A DNA stretch of 64,000 bases from assembly GCA_019448385.1 (NCBI GenBank), contig JAGTXO010000001.1:2728001-2792000 (forward strand), given 5' to 3'. The notes under the pieces were generated by a model. The model worked only from the letters and a program-made list of their open reading frames with translations. It made no database searches and had not been told where the DNA came from. Origin of the DNA: Diacronema lutheri. Lineage: Eukaryota; Haptophyta; Pavlovophyceae; Pavlovales; Pavlovaceae. The translations under genes were made by a program, and so were the position numbers. Within the stretch, counting starts at the first letter, position 1. Every line of letters begins with the position of its first letter. Positions 43,814 to 52,125 of this stretch are shown one piece after another.

Positions 43814-46800
43814 ATGGCGGGGAAGCGCTCGCGATGGGAGGACTCGGACGAGTCGGACGCGGATGCGCGCCAGAGTGTCGGCACACCCATCGCGCGCCGC
43901 GCGCGCGACGTGGCGTCCAACTCCAACAAGCAAGCGGACGGCGCAGCGCGCGCGCCGCCCGAGCACGCGGGCGCCCTGCCCGCCGAGCTGGGAGCGCACG
44001 TCAGGCCGCCGCCGCCGCGCAAGGCGCACCTGGCGGCGTCGTTCACGGGCAAGCCGCTGCCCGTCCTCGCCGGCTGCCGCTCTGTCGACTGCTACGAGCG
44101 GCTGCGGAAAATTGATGAGGGGACGTACGGCATCGTATGGAAGGCTCGCGAGCGCGCGACGGGCGAGGTCGTCGCGCTCAAGCAGATCAAGGTGCTCAGG
44201 GGGCAAGAGGGGTTCCCTATCACGTCATTGCGTGAGATCAACATCCTCCTCGCCCTCGACCACGAGAACATTATCAACGTGCGCGAGGTGCGCGCGCGGC
44301 ACCCGACACGTGATCGCGCGCGCGCGCCCAGCCTGCCTCCCCGCCCCCTTTCTCCTCGCCTGCGCTCCGTCTTCGCGCACGCGTCTGCTTGCAACGCGCA
44401 GCGCCTCCTCTCTTTCCCTCCTCTCTTTCCTGCGCGTCGTACACGCTTACTCGCGCCCCCCCCCCCCCCCCCCCCCCATTCCCCACTTTCAAAGGTGGTG
44501 ACTGGCGGGGGTGCGGACCAGATTTTCATGGTGATGGACTGCATGGAGACCGACCTCAAAGCGTGCGCCTGCCATCGCACGCCCCGCGAGCCACCCGCTG
44601 CTGCGTCCCGGGCCCACCAGCCGCCGCGCTGCGCGAGGCACGCGTCAAAGCGAGCGAGCGCACGTACACGCGCAGTCGCGCACTGGGTACAGTGAAGTTT
44701 GGGCGCGTTCACTTTGGGCGCGTTCACTTTGGGCGCGTTCACTTTGGGCGCGTTCACTTTGGGCGCGTTCACTGTGCCGCGGCCGTCCGCGCACATGGCT
44801 TGCCTCCCTGCTGACGCGCTCTGGCGTCCCGTCTTGCCGTCCGCATCCCCGACCCCGTCCCCGTCCCCAAACCCCGTCCCCGACCCCGTCCCCAAACCCC
44901 GTCCCCGACCCCGTTTCGAAACCCCGTCCCCGACCCCGTCTTCAATCCCGTCCCCCCGTTTCCCGCCTTTTTCTGCGGCCTCCGACGCCCTGCGCGCACA
45001 GGTTTATGGCCAAGCTCAAAGACCCGCCCGCGCCGTCCGAGGTCAAGTCGCTCATGCAGCAGCTCCTCAGCGCGACTGCATACATGCACGACCGGTCAGT
45101 CAGTCAGCCCGCCAGTCAGCGCGACCGCGACCGGCCTGCTTGCGCGCGCGGCGCGCGCGCATGCCGAGGCGTGCGCTCGCGCGCGGCGCTGTGCGCGCAC
45201 GCCCGGCCGCGTCCAAGCGACGAGGGGCGCGCGGAAGGTGCTGCGGGTGGCGGCTCAAGCCCTCAGCGCGCGCATTTTGCGTGCACCTCGCCCCGCTGCC
45301 TCGCGCCCTGCCAGCTGGGTGGTGCACCGCGATTTAAAAACATCGAACCTGCTCTTCTCAATGTCTGGCGCTCTGACTGTCTGCGACTTTGGGATGGCGC
45401 GGCACTACTCGGATCCGATCAAGAAGATGAGCACACAGGTCGTCACGCTCTGGTGCGGCGCGCGCTGCTGCAGCGCCAGCAGCTGGTTGCCTCCGCGCGC
45501 TGCTGCAGCGCCAGCAGCTGGTTGCCTCCGCGCGCTGCTGCAGCGCCAGCAGCTGGTTGCCTCCGCGCGCTGCTGCAGCGCCAGCAGCTGGTTGCCTCCG
45601 CGCGCTGCTGCAGCGCCAGCAGCTGGTTGCCTCCGCGCGCTGCTGCAGCGCCAGCAGCTGGTTGCCTCCGCGCGCTCCTGCAGCGCCAGCAGCTGGTTGC
45701 CTCCGCGCGCTCCTGCAGCGCCAGCAGCTGGTTGCCTCCGCGCGCTGCTGCAGCGCCAGCAGCTGGTTGCCTCCGCGCGCTGCTGCAGCGCCAGCAGCTG
45801 GTTGCCTCCGCGCGCTCCTGCAGCGCCAGCAGCTGGTTGCCTCCGCGCGCTCCTGCAGCGCCAGCAGCTGGTTGCCTCCGCGCGCGCGCGCGCACGCCCT
45901 CAGTGCCATCGCACCCATGCCATGCTTTCGCGTCACGCGCCCCCATCGCACTCTTACTTTCGGTCACTCCTCGCAGACCGCGCCATGCTGCAACCGCTGC
46001 TCCTCTTACAACCTCTTTCTCCGCCCCACGCCCATCCCCCCCATCGCCCTCCCCTCCTCCCCCCCCCCCCCCCCCCCCCCCCACACACACACACTCACAC
46101 ACACACACGCACGCACACGCGCGCGCGCTACTTTAAAATCAGGTACCGCGCTCCCGAGATTCTGCTCGGCTCGCAGCTCTACACGCAGGCCGTGGACATG
46201 TGGTCCGTCGGCTGCATCTTCGCCGAGATCATCTCGCTCAAGCCGCTGCTGCCGGGACAGGGCGACATTGACCAGATCGAGCGCGTGAGCACCCCTCACC
46301 CCGCCTCCGCCTCCTTCAGCCCCGCATGCGCCGCTCGCCCCGCCTGCCGCTCAGCGCTGCCGCCCGCCCGTCCTGGCGCGCCGCCCTGCGACGTGCCGCC
46401 GGTTCGCCGAATGGGGCCGACCGCGCGCGCGCGCACATCCCTTCCGCGTCGGCCGCGCGCAGACGTTTAAACTCCTCGGCACGCCCAACGATACTATCTG
46501 GCCGGGCTACTCGCAACTGCCCAACGTTCAAAAAGGGCGGTGGCGCACCTACCCGTGCGGCGCGCGGCGCGCCCTTTCCGCGCAGTCGGCCACGCGCGCG
46601 CGCGCGCTCACCTCGCCGCCGCCGACGACCGCACGCCGCACGCCGCAGGTACAACCGGCTGCGCGACACGTTTTGTAAGCCCAGCTTTGCAGGCGGACCC
46701 GCGCCGCTCACGGACCGTGGGCTCGAGCTGCTCAACGCGATGCTCACGTACGACCCGGAGCGGCGCATCTCGGCGCGCGACGCGCTCGCGCACGCCTACT

Positions 46801-46949
46801 TCCGCGAAGAGCCGCCGCCGAAGCCGATGAAGCTCGGGCCGATGCTTGCGGCCGCAGCTGAGCGTGGCGCAGGCGCGCACCGCGCCGAGCCGGACTCGCC
46901 CCCAATTGCGCGGGCCAACGGCGCCAGCCCAGAGACGCGGAGATCGTGA
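43814..46949 (+). CDS. PITSLRE-type cyclin-dependent kinase (CDK10/CDK11 family)
   Basis: Seven exons: 43814-44287, 44495-44562, 45002-45094, 45315-45452, 46143-46284, 46463-46554, 46649-46949, totalling 435 residues with frame intact. After a basic, disordered 85-residue N terminus comes a complete kinase: glycine loop [17 protein letters not shown] lysine, the cyclin-binding helix [22 protein letters not shown] catalytic loop, [51 protein letters not shown], and [25 protein letters not shown] is the hallmark of CDK11; CDK10 has PISSLRE. It should bind a cyclin-L-type partner and act on transcription/splicing or mitosis in the nucleus. The N terminus is far shorter than in animal CDK11. Introns are unusually repeat-filled. 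Confidence 0.93.
44456..44477 (+). repeat. Poly-C tract before CDK exon 2
   Basis: A 22-bp C run ends 17 bp before the acceptor AG at 44493-44494 and clearly occupies the polypyrimidine-tract position. A similar C run (46059-46082), followed by an AC repeat, precedes exon 5. Confidence 0.85.
44697..44774 (+). repeat. 15-bp tandem repeat in CDK intron 2
   Basis: Five perfect or near-perfect copies of TTTGGGCGCGTTCAC lie in the 439-bp intron between CDK exons 2 and 3. They contain TTTGGGCGCG, which resembles an E2F-type site (TTTSSCGC), but five copies inside an intron may simply be a minisatellite. Confidence 0.9.
44836..44960 (+). repeat. CCCCGTCCCCGA-type repeats in CDK intron 2
   Basis: Imperfect repeats of GACCCCGTCCCC and AAACCCCGTCCC fill the 3' part of CDK intron 2, just before the acceptor at 45001. 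They are pyrimidine-rich in the sense strand. Confidence 0.8.
45466..45885 (+). repeat. 35-bp minisatellite, about 12 copies, CDK intron 4
   Basis: About 420 bp of a 35-bp unit containing CAGCTGGTTGCCTCCGCGCG, starting 11 bp after the donor at 45453. Two unit variants differ by one base (CTGCTG or CTCCTG before CAG). Each unit of the first type holds the inverted repeat GCTGCTG-CAGCGC-CAGCAGC, able to form a hairpin in RNA or DNA. It lies wholly inside the 690-bp intron between the VVTLW and YRAPE exons. Confidence 0.95.
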
Positions 46950-47032
46950 GCGCGACAGCGCGTGACACGACGGCCGCCGTTGACTGAAAACCTGGCGAGC
47001 ACAGCGGGAACTCCGCAGGTCTGGTGAGTGAG

Positions 47033-47614
47033 TCAGAGGAGCTGGCTCGTCTCTGCCGTCCAGTCGCACCCGCACGATTGACAGCCGAAGCGGATCGCGC
47101 TCTCGCTGTGCTCGTTCGCGCTGCCGCCGCCCCACGTCTCGGCCTTGCGATTGTCGCGCGCGCCGTGCACGTGCTCGTACGCCACGTCCTCGCTCGAGCC
47201 GCAGCGCGGGCACGGGTGCCGGCGCGTGCGCGGCGCGTCCGCCCACTCGTTGCGCGTCGCGCGCCGCATTTGCTCGCGCGCGGCGAGCTGTCGGCGCGCG
47301 CGCTCCTCGTCGGGTGCGAGCTCTGCTGCCGACATGGCACACAGCTCCGGTGCGCCAATCTCGCGCCGGCAAAGCGCGCCCTGCAGCTGCCGGTTGCGCG
47401 CGATGTTGAACGCGAGCGAGCGCACGCGCTCTCGGTAGGGCCCAAGCGCGTTTGCCGAGCTTTGTCGGACGTGCTGCTCGATGGAGCTCGCAACGTAGCG
47501 CAGGTAGCAGCGCGCATAATGCTCGAGGTCCTGGTTCTGCTCCTCGAGCGCGCGGACGAGCTTCGAGACCGCCGCCTCTTCGTGGCCGTGCAAGATCCGC
47601 CTTACCGGCTCCAT
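47033..47614 (-). CDS. TFIIS-like protein (central domain plus zinc ribbon)
   Basis: Intronless, 193 residues from the ATG at 47614. Residues about 30-125 resemble TFIIS domain II: VASSIEQHV..., GPYRERVRSLAFNIARN, LCRREIGAPELCAMSAAELAPDEERARRQ. A C-terminal zinc ribbon has CPRCG and CQSCG pairs about 45 residues apart. Domain I of classical TFIIS is missing and the RNA-cleaving RSADEP hairpin is replaced by KAETWGGGSANEHSES. It may therefore bind RNA polymerase without stimulating transcript cleavage, or be another TFIIS-fold factor. The same reading frame continues upstream, but that part is antisense to a well-supported oxygenase gene. It converges on the CDK gene (83 bp). Confidence 0.85.
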   Translation of the reverse strand: MEPVRRILHGHEEAAVSKLVRALEEQNQDLEHYARCYLRYVASSIEQHVRQSSANALGPYRERVRSLAFNIARNRQLQGALCRREIGAPELCAMSAAELAPDEERARRQLAAREQMRRATRNEWADAPRTRRHPCPRCGSSEDVAYEHVHGARDNRKAETWGGGSANEHSESAIRFGCQSCGCDWTAETSQLL

Positions 47615-47627
47615 CGTGCGGGATGCG
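47615..47627. promoter_or_regulatory. 13-bp gap between divergent start codons
   Basis: Start codons of the TFIIS-like gene (-) and ankyrin-oxygenase gene (+) are only 13 bp apart. Each transcript's 5' leader must overlap the other gene's coding sequence or be almost absent. Confidence 0.6.
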
Positions 47628-48959
47628 ATGGCCGTCCACACGTGCGCGGCATGCCGCTCGGTGCTGTTTGGGTGCGACTTTGTCGAGCACGGGGCGGGCG
47701 AGATGGACCGCGCGCTGCTCTTCCACACGCGCGGGCTTTGCCAAGCGCCGCTCGAGCGCGAGGTGCTCGCCGCGCTGCCCGACGCGGGCCCGTCCGCGAG
47801 CGGACGTGGCGTTGGCAGCGAGCTGAGGCCCGACGGCGTCGCGCCGCTGCTCTTCCTCGCGCGGGCGGGGAACGAGGAGGGCGCTCTTCGCGCGCTGTCG
47901 CGTTGCGTGCCTGCTGACGTGCGCGCGCGCGATCGCTTTGGCGTCTGCGCGCTCCACCACGCGTCGCACCACGGCCACACCACGCTCGTCCGAGCACTGC
48001 TTGCCGCGCGCGCCGACGCGGGCGCGCGCACGGCAGACTCGGTGCACGCGCACGTGGGCGGGCGCACGGCCTTGCACTTGGCAGCTGCCAACGCTCCGGG
48101 GCGCGCCGCCGCCGAGATTGTCTCCGCGCTGCTCGCGGCCGGCGCGGACGCGAGCGCGGAGGACGCGGACGGGGCCACCGCGGCTGAGCTCGCCGCGCGT
48201 CGCGGCGCGGGCGCGGCTGGCTCAGCGCTCGCGCAGCTGCTCGGCGGCGTGCCGGATGACGAGCGCTTGGCGTTGCCCGCCGCCGTCGCGCCCGCGCTCG
48301 AGCGCGCGTGTGCGCGTGACCGGCAGCTCGCGCGGCTTGACGTTTCGTCCCGTCCGTTACTCTCGCGGGTTCACGTCCTGCCGGCCGTCTGGGACGGCGC
48401 CCAATGCGCGCGCGTGCGCGAGTGCGCGCTCGAGGTGGCGCGTGCGCGCGGCTGGCAATCCGCGCGCCACGCGCACCACCCGACCGTCGACGTGCCGCTG
48501 TGGCGCGCGCCGGCCGCGCACGCAATCGCCACGTGCACCTTGAACGAGGTCGTGCTCCCGCGCATGGCGGAGCTCTTCGGCCTGGACGCGCGCTCGCTGC
48601 GCGCGCGCGAGGCCTTCGTCGTGCTATACAGCGCCGATGGCGCGGGCTCGCGCGCCGGCCTCGAGCTCCACCGCGACGGCACGCTGCTCAGTGCCAATGT
48701 GCTCCTGAACGAGAGGGACGATGGCGGTGGTGACGGTGACGGCGGTGACGCCCGCGGCGTCGGGAGCGGCATGATCGATGGCTTTGAGGGCGGCGGCACG
48801 TACTTTGCCGACGACGACCGCACTGTGAAGGCTCGGCCGGGCGACTTTGTCCTCCACTGCGGCCAGCTGCTGCACGGCGCTGCGCCTGTGCTCAGGGGGC
48901 GGCGGCTCGTGCTCGTCTTCTTCATCGACGAGTTGGATGAGCATGAATCCCCCTGGTGA
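47628..48959 (+). CDS. Ankyrin-repeat 2-oxoglutarate/Fe(II) oxygenase
   Basis: Intronless, 443 residues. The N terminus MAVHTCAACRSVLFGCDF holds a CxxC pair and resembles a small metal-binding knuckle. Ankyrin repeats follow (about 47845-48240; GVCALHHASHHGHTTLVRAL, RTALHLAAANAPG). The C-terminal half is a prolyl-4-hydroxylase-like double-stranded beta helix: LELHRDGTLLSANVLLNE with the HxD iron pair, FEGGGTYF, RPGDFVLHCGQLLHGAAPV with the distal histidine, and RGRRLVLVFF with the 2-oxoglutarate arginine. All iron ligands are present, so it should be active. Ankyrins probably deliver protein substrates. Substrate unknown; no secretion signal, so it is likely cytosolic or nuclear. Confidence 0.9.
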   Translation: MAVHTCAACRSVLFGCDFVEHGAGEMDRALLFHTRGLCQAPLEREVLAALPDAGPSASGRGVGSELRPDGVAPLLFLARAGNEEGALRALSRCVPADVRARDRFGVCALHHASHHGHTTLVRALLAARADAGARTADSVHAHVGGRTALHLAAANAPGRAAAEIVSALLAAGADASAEDADGATAAELAARRGAGAAGSALAQLLGGVPDDERLALPAAVAPALERACARDRQLARLDVSSRPLLSRVHVLPAVWDGAQCARVRECALEVARARGWQSARHAHHPTVDVPLWRAPAAHAIATCTLNEVVLPRMAELFGLDARSLRAREAFVVLYSADGAGSRAGLELHRDGTLLSANVLLNERDDGGGDGDGGDARGVGSGMIDGFEGGGTYFADDDRTVKARPGDFVLHCGQLLHGAAPVLRGRRLVLVFFIDELDEHESPW

Positions 48960-49066
48960 GACTGGAAGGCAAACGTCAAACCCTACCGTGCGATCTTGCC
49001 CTGTACGACTGCCCACCAAAAAGCATAAAAAAATCTCCATAGGAAAAGTTGACTTCCCACTCGCCG
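48960..49066. terminator. Convergent 3' region, oxygenase / NDOR1
   Basis: 107 bp between stops. AGCATAAAAAAATCTCCATA (about 49022-49041) is the only A-rich element and may serve 3' processing. Confidence 0.3.
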
Positions 49067-49932
49067 TCAGCCCCACACCTCCACCTGGTACCGGCCCGCA
49101 GCCTCAAGCGCGCGCACAGCGGTCTCTGCCAATGCGTCCGCCTCCGCTTCTGCCGCTGCGTCCGCCTCACCGCCGCCCAGCGGCGGCGCGCGCAGCGCGG
49201 CGACGATAGCCGTTCGCACCTCGCGCGGCATCGAGCCGGCCGCGCCGGCGACGTACACGTGCGCGCCGCGCGAGACGAGGCCGCGCACGAGCGCCGCCAT
49301 ATCTGCGCGAGTGATGACTGTCTGCACGTACGTCTTCGCCTCGCCCGCGCGCCCGTCGCGCGAGAACGCGACGGGTACGCGCGCGAGGACGCCGGCGTCG
49401 TGCGCCGCCTCCCACTCGCGCGCGTACAGGTGGTCGAGCCGCGCCGAGCGGCAGCCGAAGAAGAGGGCGCACGCGGCCGGCGAGGCGGGCGGCAAGGCGG
49501 GCGGCGAGGCGGGCGGCGGCACGGGCGGCGAGGCGGGCGGCAGCGCCATGACCAAGGGCGAGGGCGAGGGCGGCGCGGCGCGCGCGTCTCGCATGCGCCG
49601 CTGCACGAACGCGCGGAAGGGCGCGACGCCCGTGCCCGGCCCGACCATAATGAGAGGCGCGCGCTCGTCCGCGGGCATGCGTAGCGCGCCGGCGCGGAAC
49701 CAGACGCGCACGAGCGGCAGGTCGTCGGCGCGCAAGGCGTCGAACGTGCGCGCGCTCTCGGCCGCGGGCGGTGGCGACAGGCTCGCGAGGAAGGTCGAGC
49801 AGAGGCCCAGCCGCGGCTCGTGCAAGAAGGTGCGGTACCTCAGTACCGCGACGCACAGGTGCACCTTCTGGCACGCGACGAGGCGCTCGCCCGCGCCGCC
49901 CGCGCCGCCCGCGCCGCCCGCGCCGCCCGCGC

Positions 49933-49965
<33 letters not shown>

Positions 49966-51397
49966 GGATGCGCAACCCGCACACGCCCGCCGTGTGCGGG
50001 TCGGACGCGATCGAGTAGTAGCGCGCCGCCATCGGCGGGAGGAGCGCGAGCAGCTCGCGCGCGCGCGGGCGCGCGTGCGCAAAATCTTCGAGCGTCTCGA
50101 GGACCGACCGACGTGGCCGGCCGGCGTAGTCGCGAAGCAGGGCTTGGCCTGCGGCGGATGCGAACTCGGCGAGGCGCGCGGCCTGCGCCGCGCCCTCCGC
50201 GCTGCTCGTGTCGGTGCACCGCGCGAGCGCCGCGCAAAACCGGCGGCGCGGCGGCGCGCTCAAATCGACATAGTCTGCGAGCAGCTCCCGGAGTCGTACC
50301 GGACCCGGCGGGAGCGGGCGCGTGAGCGCGCCCGCGACGGCGTCGGCGGGCGAGCAGAGCACGTCGACGAGCGCGTCGCCGTCGAACGCGTCGGCGCCTG
50401 TCGCGCCCGTCGGCGCCGTCGCGCGCAGCCGGCGGAGGGCGCGCTCGACGGCGTTCGCCGAATTCCGCGGCCAGACGCCCAAGCTATCGCCCGGCAAATG
50501 GGGCGGCGGCGATGCGGCGGCGCGCGCGAGCAGCGCGTCGAGCGCGTGTGCGTCCGCGCTCGCGTCCTCGCCGTGCATGACCAGGCCGTCCACTCCAGGC
50601 AGCCGGACGGCGAGCTCGAGGTGACGCACGTCTCGCTCGGCCGCGTCTTCACTGAGCTGAACGTTTCGCGTAACGCGCGCGTCGAGCGCGCTGCGGCCAT
50701 CTGAGCCCGGCGGCGGCGGCGGCGGAAGCAGCGTCCAGGCCGGCGCAAGCTCGGCGTTGCCCTCGCGCGCGCGAGCGGCCCACTCGGCGCCGGCGCCCGC
50801 CGCGGCGCTCGGCGCGGGCGCGACGAGAAAGCGGATGGGTGGGGGCGCGTCGGGCGGGAGGGGTTCAAGGCCCGACGGCATGGGCGCGACCGCGTCGAGA
50901 GCGGCCCAAAGAGCACGCAGCCATGGCTGCAGCGCCTGCTCGGCGCCAAGCTCGTCCTGTTCGTCACCGTACCCGGCGGGCGCAAGCGGCGGCGAGCCGA
51001 GCTGCGCGAGCCGCGCGGCGAGCCGACGCGCGGTCACGTTGAACTTTGGGTACGAGCTATCACCGAGGCCAAAGCAGGCGTGGCGCACGCCCGCGAGCGC
51101 GCCCGAGGGCAGGTCGCGCCGCCGCAAGAAGCGCCAGAACGCGCGCATGTTGTCCGGTGGGTCGCCCTGGCCCGTCGTCGAGCAGATCGCGACGAGCAGC
51201 CGCTCGGCCGGCAGGGACGCGAGCGGGTACGCGTCCATCGGCAGGCAGCGGACGGCAAAGCGGCGGCGCGCCGCCTCCGCCTCGACCTGCTCGGCCACCT
51301 CCTCCGCCGCGCCCGTCTGCGAGCCGTACAGGATGAGCAGCTCGCCGCGCGAGACGTCTCGCGCGCGATCTCCCGCGCCCGCCATATCCACCGCCAT
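49067..51397 (-). CDS. NDOR1: NADPH-dependent diflavin oxidoreductase 1 (NDOR1/Tah18)
   Basis: Intronless, 776 residues. A flavodoxin domain opens the protein (LILYGSQTGAAEEVAEQ; CSTTGQGDPPDNM; CFGLGDSSYPKFN), followed by the FAD-binding domain (RYYSIAS) and the NADPH-binding ferredoxin-reductase fold (GPGTGVAPFRAF, FFGCRS, YVAGAAGSMPREV), ending YQVEVWG, typical of the family. It passes electrons from NADPH through FAD and FMN to the Fe-S protein Dre2/anamorsin in cytosolic iron-sulfur cluster assembly. Two lineage-specific low-complexity inserts are visible: a Gly/Ala run between FAD strands (about 49880-49965) and a Pro-rich ASPP repeat in the NADPH domain (about 49480-49545). A second ATG (MAGAGD) lies four codons downstream. 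Confidence 0.95.
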
Positions 51398-51433
51398 CGC
51401 GTGTGCCGCCTCGAGAGAACACGCCTCTCAAAA

Positions 51434-51745
51434 ATGCTGGCCGCGGTGGTCCGGCGGCGGCTCTCTTCCGCGGCGCCGAGGGCAAGCGCATCGTCCGCCG
51501 CGCCTAGCGCGGGCGCGCGCAAGCAGCTGGCCGACGACGAGGACTCGCGCGAGGCCATCACTTGGAGTCTGCTCAAGCGCGCGATGGACGAGAAGCAGGA
51601 GGTCTACGCGCGTGTGCTGCGGCGCACCAGGGCCGGCTACCTTCTCGACATCCTCGGCCGCGTCGCCTTTTTGCCGCTGCCGCTCGCGGGCGGGCGGCCA
51701 GTGGCGGCGAAGAGCAGTATTCGCCCGCGTGGCGACGCGGAATGA
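51434..51745 (+). CDS. Small mitochondrial S1-like protein
   Basis: 103 residues from the ATG at 51434. The start MLAAVVRRRLSSAAPRAS is a good mitochondrial presequence with an RxLSS processing motif. The body, ITWSLLKRAMDEKQEV then YARVLRRTRAGYLLDILGRVAFLPLPL, resembles the first strands of an S1 RNA-binding domain (V-x-R...G-x-L-x-D-x-L-G-x-x-AFLP), as in the reduced mitochondrial bS1m ribosomal protein. The domain ends early; a downstream exon in 51746-52100 is possible but I cannot define one. It is divergent from NDOR1 with 36 bp between starts. Confidence 0.6.
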   Translation: MLAAVVRRRLSSAAPRASASSAAPSAGARKQLADDEDSREAITWSLLKRAMDEKQEVYARVLRRTRAGYLLDILGRVAFLPLPLAGGRPVAAKSSIRPRGDAE

Positions 51746-52125
51746 GACGACAGCGTCAAGCCACGCTCGTGCGTGGGCCATTGTCGCCGGCCAGCGGCCT
51801 GTTGCCCCTTGGTTCTGGGGACGGGTCGACGCGCTCACGCATGAGGCGAGCATCCAATGCGCCGCGCCGCTGCATCGGCCGCCGCTGCAGGCGCGCGCGC
51901 ATTGAACGTCACAGCTCGTTGGTCACCGCCCGACTCTTCGCAGGCTACCTCAGCCTGGTCTTCGATCTGCGATCCCCAAGCGCCCCGTTGGTCAGGCACC
52001 AAACGCGGAGGGCGGGAGGGGCCGGTGACGGCACTGATGACCCCTCGGGCGCGCATAGCTCGTCTGAGATACGTTAGGTCCCCGAGGCGGAGGGGCCGGT
52101 CACAGCGTGTGCTTCAAAGGGCACC
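51746..52125. other. Convergent intergenic region
   Basis: 380 bp between the stops of the S1-like gene (+) and RhoGEF gene (-). It may contain an unplaced 3' exon of the S1-like gene, since its reading frames here are open, but no domain is recognisable. Otherwise untranslated sequence. Confidence 0.35.

Noticed and set aside
44697-44774. Five E2F-like sites
   Set aside because: The perfect 15-bp periodicity inside an intron already full of repeats is better explained as a minisatellite.
45466-45885. Regular repeats resembling a CRISPR array
   Set aside because: Units are contiguous with no unique spacers, in a eukaryotic intron; a minisatellite explains it. The same applies to the 54-bp and 27-bp arrays.
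45006-46136. Long repeated protein ([12 protein letters not shown]-type repeats) on the plus strand
   Set aside because: It runs through a 35-bp intronic minisatellite. Splicing it out joins VVTLW to YRAPE of the kinase exactly, so it is not coding.
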